From positions 1,770,293 through 1,834,292 of the forward strand of contig NC_026742.1 in assembly GCF_000210295.1 (NCBI RefSeq): a DNA stretch of 64,000 nt, read 5' to 3'. Positions 51,801 to 60,987 of the stretch are shown piece after piece. The translations under genes and the position numbers were made by a program. Each line of letters begins with the position of its first letter. The first letter of the stretch is position 1. Below the pieces are notes generated by a model. The model made no database searches and was not told the DNA's origin. It saw only the letters and a program-made list of their open reading frames with translations. The DNA comes from Trypanosoma brucei gambiense DAL972. Taxonomy: Eukaryota > Euglenozoa > Kinetoplastea > Trypanosomatida > Trypanosomatidae.

Positions 51801-53166
51801 TTGGGTCGCGATCCATCATGGCAGCATCCCTATCCATTCCCCTTCTTGGGTCGCGATCCATCATGGCAGCATCCCTATCCATTCCCCTTCTTGAGTCGCG
51901 ATCCATCATGGCAGCATCCCTATCCATTCCCCTTCTTGAGTCGCGATCCATCATGGCAGCATCCCTATCCATTCCCCTTCTTGGGTCGCGATCCATCATG
52001 GCAGCATCCCTATCCATTCCCCTTCTTGAGTCGCGATCCATCATGGCAGCATCCCTATCCATTCCCCTTCTTGAGTCGCGATCCATCATGGCAGCATCCC
52101 TATCCATTCCCCTTCTTGAGTCGCGATCCATCATGGCAGCATCCCTATCCATTCCCCTTCTTGGGTCGCGATCCATCATGGCAGCATCCCTATCCTGATA
52201 TGTGTCCCAGTTCCTTCCTTCCATTCGCTGCGACTCGCCCCAAGCCTCTTGCTGATGCTTTGGGCACCGCGACTGTGGCTCATGGTGACCAGCCCCCTCT
52301 GCGTCCCTGTAATTAGGGAGAGGTCGGGGATGAGTTGTGTTGGTTTCCCCCTTAGGCTGAAGTTGGAGTAAGTGTTGCAACACGTCAAACTCGCTGTTGT
52401 AACCCCTAGTGATGTGCAACCGTACATCTTTCTCTGGTTGCGGCTGCTGTTGTGTATCATGTTCGCAAGCTATGCTCCGTTGTGCATTCATCAGATGACT
52501 AGACGAATCAGCGAATTGTCCGTGACCCTCTGAACTATTTCGATGCTCTTCACCTGAGTATCCAGGCGGTGCGCCGCGGGGTGCTCTCCGGTCGTAGCTC
52601 GGGATAGGAAATAAATGCGAGTGAGGAGGCTGTCGCCCCGCATTCATTCCGTGGGGGTGTCCGTGCGACCTGGGGTAAGGCGGTGATCCAAGAGCATCCT
52701 CTGAGTGTCGCCGTTGCTGATTCCATTCGTCGCTTGGTCGTGTTTCCTTATCCCACCGGTGAACCTCACGCACGGAATCATCGCACCGTTGTTGCTGAGT
52801 TATCCAGCGCTGTTGTGACGATGACCTCCTTATGGCTCCCTCTGAACTTTTAACCATCTGAGGGTAGTCACACGGGCGCGACTTGGTGCTGCGTTGCTCA
52901 TCACACCAGCCCCTCTTATCACGAGTGTGTTGAGTATCATGGTGCAAGTATGGATCCACGTCGCTCCTGTGGTGCTGAAGCCTCCTGTTGTCTCCCACAG
53001 TGGAGGAGTACGCACCACCGCGGATGTCACCGTCGTCGGTATAATTATCTTTTCGGACGGTGAGGGAGACGTGTTGGTTACCTGACATGCCCCTGCCTTG
53101 TCGAGAGTACGGGTTACTGAGGGGGAAAGAACCTTGTTGCCGATTCCGGTATTCGTCTTTCCGCAT
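48853..53166 (-). CDS. DExH-box RNA helicase with Arg/Asp repeat N-terminal region
   Basis: A 1437-aa superfamily 2 helicase. Walker A TDTGTGKST carries K570, motif II is DEFH (D661), motif III is CSAT, and motif VI is QRRGRAGRV near 887. The VIFDEFHERS context is typical of DEAH/RHA helicases, and the C-terminal half fits the HA2/ratchet and OB regions. Residues 1-~520 are hydrophilic, Arg/Ser/Gln/His-rich and probably disordered. They include nine full 15-residue repeats (MDRDAAMMDRD[P/S]RRG) plus a partial one. The open frame runs to a TTG at 53295. A candidate splice acceptor at 53419-53420, with no ATG before 53166, supports the shorter form. The RNA target is unknown. Confidence 0.92.
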   Translation of the reverse strand: MRKDEYRNRQQGSFPLSNPYSRQGRGMSGNQHVSLTVRKDNYTDDGDIRGGAYSSTVGDNRRLQHHRSDVDPYLHHDTQHTRDKRGWCDEQRSTKSRPCDYPQMVKSSEGAIRRSSSQQRWITQQQRCDDSVREVHRWDKETRPSDEWNQQRRHSEDALGSPPYPRSHGHPHGMNAGRQPPHSHLFPIPSYDRRAPRGAPPGYSGEEHRNSSEGHGQFADSSSHLMNAQRSIACEHDTQQQPQPEKDVRLHITRGYNSEFDVLQHLLQLQPKGETNTTHPRPLPNYRDAEGAGHHEPQSRCPKHQQEAWGESQRMEGRNWDTYQDRDAAMMDRDPRRGMDRDAAMMDRDSRRGMDRDAAMMDRDSRRGMDRDAAMMDRDSRRGMDRDAAMMDRDPRRGMDRDAAMMDRDSRRGMDRDAAMMDRDSRRGMDRDAAMMDRDPRRGMDRDAAMMDRDPRRGMDRDAAMMDRMIDGGAVGAGRMIDRRGGNRRGGRPSGSNVMPPSSLPPDKEALEKFKRLYALQEDQNETADHLRKQASSTTGVVGTLDVSQVLDLVAAHDVTIVVTDTGTGKSTLIPKAILDDDPGAKIVNTQPRRTPAIKLAERVSVFYGEKVGSRVGYWVRGEHAGEVGQTPIMYVTNYTLFLYLLHTTPDCIGMTHVIFDEFHERSVEVEVSLLLMKLVMKRNPGRIKLILCSATAEASKWAGFFDGLTVGEYSKANAMYPVHDYYLEDVSRLIGVACVAPDIESSGIMSSIQLHTIIFYMKKLLEFLATAAKPGDSILMFVPGRTVVEQLTLWIRDNLGEELDAIPWYRDIELSYVQEAIQRKSGTKKKVYVATDIAEVSITLPDVVFVIDSGTVKRPYITESNPNSVAFPPLELMWESAVNLKQRRGRAGRVQQGFFFTMVLKEQVPQLPPCDCRLSNAVIHEIVLHCLYLTSAPYILFSMCPEKPRNVSVQLSLNTLCDGGYIVPEEDHTSLIERIDNPEHLSIKKVWSELVSEAYESRSETKQGGLEGVDSRQLATKPPANLRYHVTLRGLIVGRLPFAVNAGAVVFHGLLTGLTTLSIVAASCIACNSPFYVPYDVTDRVERLKVKNCVQETMLQFKGRLRNDVVSSVGAVLEYMQMQQEGLSEEGQNTWCEKRYLSRMRIVDILLLVQQAKDQLGALIPFEDIDDVGDLRRQYDTHAQMLSILCSAAFMQRGIFVLHDAETAQKERFAGSGVFVNINCSRDMSVPTACPWTRNTVCVPYTLHTAYDRLVGSFSSQLSQEVYNVMLLVFSSTILFEEIVDEAAPVTFEVWQCGSRVFITCDCQTALQLLQLRRLMCARLCILHMLLQREASITDVETMSDLLIANGSNFGIPCNMEARPDLIPAMITSNVIRIIEGIEEAATKVRVGGNEGSAVPHCKPREPPPGFNPTRQSALVFSSNGCAPYHRPEPIP
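51764..52195. repeat. 45-bp tandem repeat, 9.6 copies, inside the helicase gene
   Basis: Nine full 45-bp units plus a partial one encode the 15-residue motif MDRDAAMMDRD[P/S]RRG. Units are identical except for one visible G/A site that switches Pro and Ser. In protein order the pattern is P S S S P S S P P, then the partial copy. Unit length is a multiple of three, so copy-number change keeps the frame. Near-identity points to recent expansion or homogenisation. Confidence 0.95.
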
Positions 53167-54451
53167 TTCAGCGGGGTCGGAAATGCTTGCCTTGTTGGTG
53201 ATTTTGGTGTTGCTCCCTTTTAAATGGATAGTAAGGAATGCAGTTACGACGCTAAAGCACAGTAAGCAGCTACACTGCAAACCCTTCCCAAGCAAACCGG
53301 AGGCACACTTGTATCAAATGAGCTCTTCTCCCCCACACCTTTGTATTGCACAATTGCTTTCTTCCGTTATTTCCCCCGCGGTTATCACTGCTTGTCTTCC
53401 ACACCTTGGTTCCCCCTCCTTTAAAAAGAAACAAAGCAACCCTGTCCCTTTATCCACTTTGTTTTGATTCCTTCTGCTCTTTTTCTACGTAACCCCTATT
53501 TTTTTTTTAACTCCACTTTTTCCTTCTTGTGTGCTCTCCTTATCAAATAAGGAATAAAACTTTGTCTTATTACTACGTATATGTATAAATTACGTTTTCT
53601 GTGCGACGCTTCCGTTTACCCTAAATGAATAAGGTTTTATTTCGTTTTCGGTTACTTTTCATATGTTTGAACGAATCGAAATAACAAAAAGGAAAAGAGG
53701 TAAAAAGGACGACAAAGGGGGGGAAGCAATGAGTGCAATTTAGATTACCAGAAGTAAAGTATGGAAAAGAGAAAAAGAAATGAAGGAGTACAGAGTAAGA
53801 AACAGACAGTGCTTCCGTATTTGAACTTTCGTCTTTCTCTTTTCATTTTTGCTTACTTTTTGTTTTGTTTTGTTTAGTTGTGCAAGTGTTGGAGTAAGGT
53901 GTGGAAAAGTTGGCGCTACGTCACTGTACCGCAGAATAAACTGGTTGCGGGAATGGACGGACGGACATCCAACAGCAACAACTGAAAATTATTGCGATAG
54001 GAAAAAGTCAAATAAAAAAAACTGAACTGATACGTGAAATGGAAAGAGGGAAGAGGTATAGCATGCCCAAGCACACCTGTAAGGCGTGAGGTAGCAAAGT
54101 GCACTACATTAAGATCACAATAAAGTAGCGGTGTAGTCAGCGAACGCATCAAGGAAAACGCGGCGCGCACAAAAATAGACAACAACAACAACATAGAAGG
54201 TAAAAAAGAAAAAAAAAGAAAAACGACATCACAAAGATACATGCACGCACGTACTCACCAACGTGTAGTCACTCGTTGTTAGTCAGTAAAAGCGTAAGTG
54301 TAACACCACCCTCACTAGCAAATATAAAACAGTGGGAAGTCAACGCAACGTAAACCGAAAACAGAAGAATGAAAACTCAACATTGCCACATGAGCGAGTG
54401 GCAACGCTCCACCAGCAAAATGCAAGCACCTAAGGTACACCAACACATGCC
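53167..54451. other. 1.3-kb spacer
   Basis: 5' flank of the helicase gene and 3' flank of the ATG2-like gene. Purine-rich on the plus strand about 53680-53810 and 54180-54220. No supported gene. Confidence 0.65.
53419..53436 (-). promoter_or_regulatory. Candidate spliced-leader acceptor of the helicase gene
   Basis: Minus-strand tract CTTTGTTTCTTTTT followed by AAAG, AG at 53420-53419. The first downstream ATG is 53166, so the non-ATG extension to 53295 would be 5' UTR. Confidence 0.5.
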
Positions 54452-56080
54452 TCATTGCTGCGGATTGGTTTGTTTACCCTTGAAGATCTTGTTCTCTTGT
54501 TCGTACATTTCTGGTGCTATGGCATTGCGAGCGCCCCGCAACACTTCGCCGGTTCCCCGTAGCAACCCGTCCAACATGGCAGAGAAAGCGACAGGTAGGC
54601 AAATGCTGTTGCCTTGAGGTCCGAGGCAGTGAAGAGCAATATCATACGCTACGCGAAACCCTCGGGTTACTTCTATTAGTCCATTTTGAACCCCCTGCGT
54701 GGCGTTCACCGGTTGCGAACCACGTGCCGCAGGATTCACACCACTAGCCGGCACGAGGTATGAAATGGAGTTACTTGTCACGTGCTGCAGCGAATGCGAG
54801 AGACTCGCAGCGCTATGCAGTGACTCAGTGGTTACCGTCAAAAGGAAGCTACGTAACGCGCAACATACAGCTGCGAAAAAGCGCTTGTTGCGACGGTGCT
54901 CGTTTAGCGGGGCGAATAAAACCCCAGTGCTCGCCGAGGCAACGTTTGACGCCAGCTGTAGCGGTTGAACGGCGCAGCAAAGCAGAAAGAAGCCCCAAAA
55001 CTTTCCAATTTCCCCACCCAAGCGCTGACAGAATAACCCCCACACTTGTTCAGCGGGGCATGAAGTGATCACCATCCGCGGCAGTTGTACTTGTGCGCGC
55101 TCCAGTGAGGGTAGCAAATAGTTACACAGCTCAAAGACATTTCCATGTAGGGCTTCAAAGGCGCTTCTCCCTTCAAATTGCACATAGAGTGTCATGGTGA
55201 CAGGAGATAGTTCAATTTTTCTGAAAAATAGTGGGTCTCTACGTGCCTTCTTCCAAATTATATTCTCCTCGGTGACATTTTCGGGCACCTCAATGAATCT
55301 TGGAAGCAAATTCAGGGCTCGCCTGTGGAGAGCCACGGTAATAGGCTGGAGACGAACGTACAGCTCCTCCTCCGGTTTCCCCTCAATTACCGTTCCCGCA
55401 TATCCTGACAAAGTGGAAGGGAGAATTGTGGTCCATTTCATTGAAAATAAATCGCTATCACAGTCCCGAAGCGACTGAGGTAAGGAAGCCATTAGAAGTG
55501 TTTGCACAGTGCTTCCCTCAATGCGGTCAATGATCTCTCCGTCTTTCACTGTAATATGCAATTGCATGAAGTACGCCTTACCAGGGGCAAAACGATCAAA
55601 TTGCGCGCGAATACCCCTCAGGTGAGCAATGACGTACTCATCCTGTCGACGACCACCACCGAGGACGTCATCGCGGTGTTCATCGCACCCAAAGTTGCGG
55701 TTCAGCTCATTGGAAGGCCCACGCTCTTCCGATGCAAGCTGATTAGCACACGACTCCGGAGCAGTATCTTCATCTACAGCAAAGCGTTGGAGGGTACGTA
55801 AGTATTTGTCTGGAACGTCTGCGCGTATAAAGTCTTCGCCGCCGTAGAGATGCACAACGAGATTACAATCTCGCACAAAAATCTCCATTGACGCGGTGGA
55901 GAAGGGCGGCAACCTCCATGGTGCGTCATTTGGGCAATTCAAAGGGTCCCCAGATGTGGAGCTCCAACAACCGATGGGCAAACATCCTTCATAAGTAGCG
56001 TGAACAGACAAAAAATTCTGAGACTTGCAGTGACTCGTTAGATCTACAGCTTCATCATTACGGGTATTCCAGACTCCCAC
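54452..56080 (-). CDS. ATG2-like protein, C-terminal part (second frame)
   Basis: This frame encodes about 540 residues of the C-terminal half of ATG2, the bridge-like lipid-transfer protein that feeds phospholipids to growing autophagosomes. The IFVRDCNLVVHLYGGEDF segment matches the conserved ATG2 block before the C-terminal region. The end, GLLRGTGEVLRGARNAIAPEMYEQENK, matches the ATG2 tail, which in animals ends in a similar RNQIVP-type segment. The frame is open from 56113 but has no ATG until 55888. It overlaps the N-terminal frame at 56044-56113 in the -1 phase, and residues upstream of 55888 already look ATG2-like. I regard it as the same gene broken by a frame change. A separate gene starting at 55888 is the alternative. 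Confidence 0.78.
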   Translation of the reverse strand: MGVWNTRNDEAVDLTSHCKSQNFLSVHATYEGCLPIGCWSSTSGDPLNCPNDAPWRLPPFSTASMEIFVRDCNLVVHLYGGEDFIRADVPDKYLRTLQRFAVDEDTAPESCANQLASEERGPSNELNRNFGCDEHRDDVLGGGRRQDEYVIAHLRGIRAQFDRFAPGKAYFMQLHITVKDGEIIDRIEGSTVQTLLMASLPQSLRDCDSDLFSMKWTTILPSTLSGYAGTVIEGKPEEELYVRLQPITVALHRRALNLLPRFIEVPENVTEENIIWKKARRDPLFFRKIELSPVTMTLYVQFEGRSAFEALHGNVFELCNYLLPSLERAQVQLPRMVITSCPAEQVWGLFCQRLGGEIGKFWGFFLLCCAVQPLQLASNVASASTGVLFAPLNEHRRNKRFFAAVCCALRSFLLTVTTESLHSAASLSHSLQHVTSNSISYLVPASGVNPAARGSQPVNATQGVQNGLIEVTRGFRVAYDIALHCLGPQGNSICLPVAFSAMLDGLLRGTGEVLRGARNAIAPEMYEQENKIFKGKQTNPQQ

Positions 56081-59000
56081 GATGATTTCGCAAAGGTTAC
56101 GTCTCCAAGCATATCAAAATCAGAAAAAGACTGTGCGCCCTCGTCAACGCAGGGCGCATCGATCTTCTGGTGAAAAACTTCTGGCACCCCGTGACAAGCT
56201 GCGATGACGGAACTATTTAGCAGATGGCGCAAACGTGCACCGTAATCACGTGCCACGACATGCACATCCACCTCAGACATCTCCCTAACCGTTTTCACCT
56301 GAGTAATGTGGGCGAAGTACTCCCCACTGCGCTGCACCAACAAGTACGGTGAAGGGAGAAAATCGACATCCAACCCCGTAAAAAAATTTGTAACAGTGGT
56401 TTGGAAGTGATATAGCGAGTCTTGGGCAAAGAACATGGCAACGTGAAGGTCGTGCACCGTGATAAAGAGTGGTTTCTCTGATGTCGCATTCAAGGAAACT
56501 GTTACTGCCGCTGCGCCTTTCGTTTCTGCGTCACCCCCTTTAGCACAACACTTACTCACGTGATCGGTGGACACATTAGACTGGTAAATGTCCAAAACCC
56601 TTACAAACCCAAGGTTTGCGAGGTGCGCCCCTGTACCCCTCTTTCTGTCGCCGAAAAGTGAACTGTATCCCGTCTCATGGTCAATGACCAATAAACTCTT
56701 TGGAAAGTTGTCGTGAATAAATAATGATGCCGTGTCTCTACCGAGGTACAATTTTATAACGGTTGTTCCTGTCGGAAGACTTGGCACAATGATATCGATT
56801 TTGATGTGGGGAGAAAGGCCAGCGATCACGGAGTACCTTCCGAAAGGTCGATACTCCACTAGTGTGTCAAAAAAACTTACTCTTACTTTTGCACTTGTTG
56901 CCATCGAAACACCATCATCGCTCTGTGCATCTATTGCATCCGCGGAGCAGTCCTGCACTCCCGACACCTTTTGAGCCACAGCAGAGCTCAGCACCTCAGT
57001 GCTTGGGTCTGACAAATAATTAAAGATGACAAGAAACCAGTTATCCCCCTCCCACGCAGGCTGGTGGCCCATGAAAATGCGGTCCAAAAGCACAACTGCA
57101 TCATACGTTTCAGTGTGATCCTCGAAATTTAAAAACCGGCAAAGTGAAACTCCTCCCGCTCGCCGACCATACAATACTTCCGAGGTTCCATGAGCGGCTG
57201 CCGGAGTTTGGAGGCCGCCCACATCATTGTAATATGTGCCGTAACTTTGGAGAAGCGTCACAGTTCCGCCCCATTCAGGTGAAGAAGCATGCTCAGGAAG
57301 CCACTGAAAGTCTACGCTGTCAGACCATACATCACACAAATTTTCTTGAAGGCAAAAACACAAAGTCTCGGCGTGAACAGTCACCTTCTTAACATCATCT
57401 GACGTCTCGTGAAAGGAAAACACTTCAACGTTTGAAAACCTCAGTTGATACTGATGATACAGTAGTCGAGCGTCAGTGACCTTCCGCATTTCGTAAGGTA
57501 TGCAGCGCCACAAGGGTTCTCCTATGGCCACGCCTGCAGATGAAAGGCGCGGTGCCCATAACACCGTCGATACCTCGCCCACCAACAACCTGATACTAAT
57601 GCTTGTGGCTTCGGAAGCACCGTCCGCGCCCACGCTCCACATGTCATCGCATTGTGAGGATAAATTATCTCTGCACGTATCACCCTTCATCCTTCTTTCC
57701 CCTCGGTGCAACTTTTTAAACATAATGCATAGCTTGTCAACAGTCTCCGCCACCTGGTTAAGGAAGAACGCGATCAGAAGAAACTCACATTTGTGGAGGG
57801 TACCACTTACGTGATGAACGACTGCCCGAACAGTTATTAAACTTCTTTCTTCAGCTTTGACCTCTTCCTGGTGGTATTCCCTTGTGAAGGGTACATTAGG
57901 TGCGGATGCCGTACCAATATTTTTGTACGACGGGTGGTTCGGGTGACGCTGCACAGTAATGCATGGTTCCCCTTCTTCAGTGTCGAACGAACACTGAATC
58001 CCGCTTCTTTCGTTGTCCTTGTGGTCGTTCAGCGATAGTAGCACCTTGCTGAGTGAAATCTTCATGCCACCAGCGCTGTCCACAGAGAGTTTAACATTCT
58101 CCAGGTAACAACTTAGCGTAACTGGAAGATACGGCCCCTCAACATCGCCGAAACCCGCGCACAAGGCACTGGTGAAGAGATGCATTTCCTCTCCTTCTTC
58201 TCGCAGCCGACCCCACAGGCGACGAGTAAGAGGGCCACAGTAGTCAGGATCTGGTGCCTTTGATGTCATGAACAAAACCTCCACCATTGCGTTCTCTAGC
58301 TCCAACTCAAACGATCGAAGAACCAAATACGGCGCCACCACGCTTTTCTTAGGGATTGCGGAAGATGCTGTCTCAGAGGACGGAAGCGCCGGCGGAAACT
58401 CCACAAGTGGGTCCTCGCACGCACTGCCTTTCGACCGGTCCACGTTGTCGCCTACATTCTCCTGCGTTGGAACAACCGAGTGGATCGACCCTGAGGAAGG
58501 GAACACAGACGGTAACGCAGCGTCTTGCGATCTTTGATCCGCCACGGTGCTAGAAGAGGGGCCACTCACTATGCACTGGAGTCTCTTCCAATAACTGCCT
58601 AACCTCTCTAGAGTATTCAGATTCACATTTACGATCAGATCTATCCCCGACAAAATAATAGCAACGCTCTCAAATACAGTTGCCGCTGCATCAATCCCCT
58701 CGTTAGGAAATTCACCGATATACCGAGTTGCCTCCGCAGGGGTTAGGGGGTGGGTTGTACCGATGATAATCCCCACACTGAACCGCCGCTTTGATTTCGA
58801 TACGGTATTCACTCTCGTGGTAAGCACAACTCGGCCATACTTGGTGTTGCCCACACCGTTCCAATCAGTCAGCTCAGTGCGGGCATCCTCACTGGTATCA
58901 TCTTCGCACGGGAGCCGTTCATATGCCTCAATGGCAACTATCCCCACCGAGCAACGGCGAGCAAGGTCACTTCCAAACACACCGTGCAATGCATCCTCTG

Positions 59001-60456
59001 AAGAAAGAGAGTTGGTGATCGTCGGATATACCAACAACCTAATACCGCTTACGTACACTTCGTAGAACCCTGTACGGAACAGAAAACGGTGTAAAATGAC
59101 CCTGTGTTCCCGGGATAGAAGCAACTCATCAACACTATTATCCTCAAAGTGTTCTACAAGGGCTTTCCATGCGCGCTTGACCCCCTCACGATCTTCGCAA
59201 CGTAGAAATGTGGATGAAATGAGTTCACATGTAATCTTCAGCGACGTAGCGGATCGCCGTGTCGCGCAGACATCACCTTTGGCCGCTAAACTTGCTGGCT
59301 CTTCAGAAGGTTTTGGCGCACCCGCAATCGCACGAGCGATGTGAACCAGGTGTCCCAGCTGCGTTGGTGAAAGCACGAAGAGGAATACCTTTGTTGTTAT
59401 TTGTGCCCTGCTGAATCCCTTCGGCACTCCAACCGCCATGTCAGCCTCACTGAGGTGGAATTCAACACTGTGTATGAACTCCTTTGGATGCCCGCTGCAC
59501 AAAAATATATCGCCCGTATCAACAACTTCACCCCTTTCCACATCGGCATCAACCATCGTTTGGCGCCTACCATACGGATAGACAGCGGCGCGAAGACCAG
59601 AAAATCGAACAATTTTCTTCATTGTGCCTCCATTCGGATCCGAACCCGCGTCGTCAATCTCGAACCCTCCTTCAAATGACACCAGTAACTCTACAGTGCC
59701 ATATGGAGGCTCTCGCCCGACGACTATTTCCTGTCCGCGAGGTGGTACCCGCAGGATGACACTAACATTGCTCATGCGGCCACTCACACTGTAAGCCAAC
59801 TTCTTTATGCTGCATACGAGGGCCCTTACACAGTCGTCAAGCGTGTGTTGTGAGGACAATTGCCCAACAGAATGAGACCCCCACTCCTCCACAACGTAAT
59901 TGGGGCCTCTCCCGTCTGCACCCCGCGAGAGAATTCCGTCATTGTCAAGGGATGAGTACGCATCCTCCACCGTTTCTCGAGACAGCGGGATTTCCTCCGT
60001 CACACCCTTGCTGTCGGCGCCCCCCTCACCAAAAGTAGGAGGATGATCACAGTAACGGGAGGACGTAGTGCACTCCATTGCACGAGGATTGACGTCGAAA
60101 ACGAGCTGAACACCGTCCACTTCGAACCGCCGCCTCCCGGTTGTGCCCACACTAAACGTAGCCTCCACAGTGTGCACATGCCCAGACGCTAAGCTCAATA
60201 ACCCACGCCGCGTAGAACCTGGCGCAACGGTATCTCCACCGCATTCTACACCCGCAGTACCTAGAACCGTCTCATTGATGTAAGTTTCGTTGAGCTGCAG
60301 GTTCGAGAGCTTAACAACAACTCCCCAACCACCCATTGTAAGGCCTACGCGTTCCAACTGATCTTCATTAATATCCTTCACGATGTTCTTAAGCGTTTTC
60401 TTCACAGCAGCCAACAACAACTGATCCTTCAACCACCTGAGCACAAATGGGGACAT
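56044..60456 (-). CDS. ATG2-like protein, N-terminal part (chorein/VPS13-type)
   Basis: A 1470-residue frame starting at an ATG. Residues 1-120 form a chorein-N domain: an opening amphipathic helix (FVLRWLKDQLLLAAVKKTL), then DQLERVGLTMGGWGVVVKLSNLQLN and, near 110, RFEVDGVQLVFDVNP. These match the N terminus of ATG2 and VPS13 lipid-bridge proteins. The body is a long run of beta-rich repeats with acidic and Ser-rich loops, as in a repeating beta-groove. Near the end, FSDFDMLGDVTF resembles the ATG2 'DDFCILD' block. With the following frame the total is about 2000 residues, the size of ATG2. The frame stops at 56044 where homology should continue. Confidence 0.82.
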   Translation of the reverse strand: MSPFVLRWLKDQLLLAAVKKTLKNIVKDINEDQLERVGLTMGGWGVVVKLSNLQLNETYINETVLGTAGVECGGDTVAPGSTRRGLLSLASGHVHTVEATFSVGTTGRRRFEVDGVQLVFDVNPRAMECTTSSRYCDHPPTFGEGGADSKGVTEEIPLSRETVEDAYSSLDNDGILSRGADGRGPNYVVEEWGSHSVGQLSSQHTLDDCVRALVCSIKKLAYSVSGRMSNVSVILRVPPRGQEIVVGREPPYGTVELLVSFEGGFEIDDAGSDPNGGTMKKIVRFSGLRAAVYPYGRRQTMVDADVERGEVVDTGDIFLCSGHPKEFIHSVEFHLSEADMAVGVPKGFSRAQITTKVFLFVLSPTQLGHLVHIARAIAGAPKPSEEPASLAAKGDVCATRRSATSLKITCELISSTFLRCEDREGVKRAWKALVEHFEDNSVDELLLSREHRVILHRFLFRTGFYEVYVSGIRLLVYPTITNSLSSEDALHGVFGSDLARRCSVGIVAIEAYERLPCEDDTSEDARTELTDWNGVGNTKYGRVVLTTRVNTVSKSKRRFSVGIIIGTTHPLTPAEATRYIGEFPNEGIDAAATVFESVAIILSGIDLIVNVNLNTLERLGSYWKRLQCIVSGPSSSTVADQRSQDAALPSVFPSSGSIHSVVPTQENVGDNVDRSKGSACEDPLVEFPPALPSSETASSAIPKKSVVAPYLVLRSFELELENAMVEVLFMTSKAPDPDYCGPLTRRLWGRLREEGEEMHLFTSALCAGFGDVEGPYLPVTLSCYLENVKLSVDSAGGMKISLSKVLLSLNDHKDNERSGIQCSFDTEEGEPCITVQRHPNHPSYKNIGTASAPNVPFTREYHQEEVKAEERSLITVRAVVHHVSGTLHKCEFLLIAFFLNQVAETVDKLCIMFKKLHRGERRMKGDTCRDNLSSQCDDMWSVGADGASEATSISIRLLVGEVSTVLWAPRLSSAGVAIGEPLWRCIPYEMRKVTDARLLYHQYQLRFSNVEVFSFHETSDDVKKVTVHAETLCFCLQENLCDVWSDSVDFQWLPEHASSPEWGGTVTLLQSYGTYYNDVGGLQTPAAAHGTSEVLYGRRAGGVSLCRFLNFEDHTETYDAVVLLDRIFMGHQPAWEGDNWFLVIFNYLSDPSTEVLSSAVAQKVSGVQDCSADAIDAQSDDGVSMATSAKVRVSFFDTLVEYRPFGRYSVIAGLSPHIKIDIIVPSLPTGTTVIKLYLGRDTASLFIHDNFPKSLLVIDHETGYSSLFGDRKRGTGAHLANLGFVRVLDIYQSNVSTDHVSKCCAKGGDAETKGAAAVTVSLNATSEKPLFITVHDLHVAMFFAQDSLYHFQTTVTNFFTGLDVDFLPSPYLLVQRSGEYFAHITQVKTVREMSEVDVHVVARDYGARLRHLLNSSVIAACHGVPEVFHQKIDAPCVDEGAQSFSDFDMLGDVTFAKSSWESGIPVMMKL

Positions 60457-60987
60457 CAGTGACGCGAAGCAAATGTACAGAACAAAAGGAAAAGAATCGC
60501 CTCGCTTTCCCCAGACCCACAGATGAAAACTTCAACTATACTACCTTTGTTCTTCAGTCGACCCCCCACCCCTGACCTTTCGAAAAGTAAGGAGAGAAAA
60601 GAGTCTATAACAACACACTTTCATTCTCTGCCCCACGAACTTCCTGACCCAGCCGAACTACGTCCCACACAACCTTGCGCGCTCACTAAACGAACAACAG
60701 GAAGCGATGTATTACCCTCCAGTAGGGTGTGTGTTAGTCCCCTTCCCACACTAACTGAGGAGGACAAGCTCCGATATCCAAACAAATGAAGACGGATTCT
60801 TTTTTTATAAATAAATTAAAAAACCTCCTGCGCACACACTTCATCTGCATGGAAGGGGTATTCACAGCCACATCATCGCCCCACGGACATAAACATCGCT
60901 GAGGCGCTGGTATGCACAGGAAAGTGTTCCCGTTTCCATTCAGAGACGTTCGTGGGGAGGACAGTCGGAAACCCAAATGTTCTTTTG
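60457..60987. other. 531-nt spacer
   Basis: 5' flank of the ATG2-like gene and 3' flank of the methyltransferase-like gene. Short AT stretch near 60800-60825. No gene supported. Confidence 0.6.

Noticed and set aside
51644..52316. Plus-strand open frames of 184 and 171 codons
   Set aside because: They are the complementary reading of the 45-bp coding repeat; because the unit is a multiple of three, several frames stay open.
56044..56113. Programmed -1 frameshift in the ATG2-like gene
   Set aside because: The phase is right, but I find no slippery heptamer or clear downstream stem, so I do not assert recoding.
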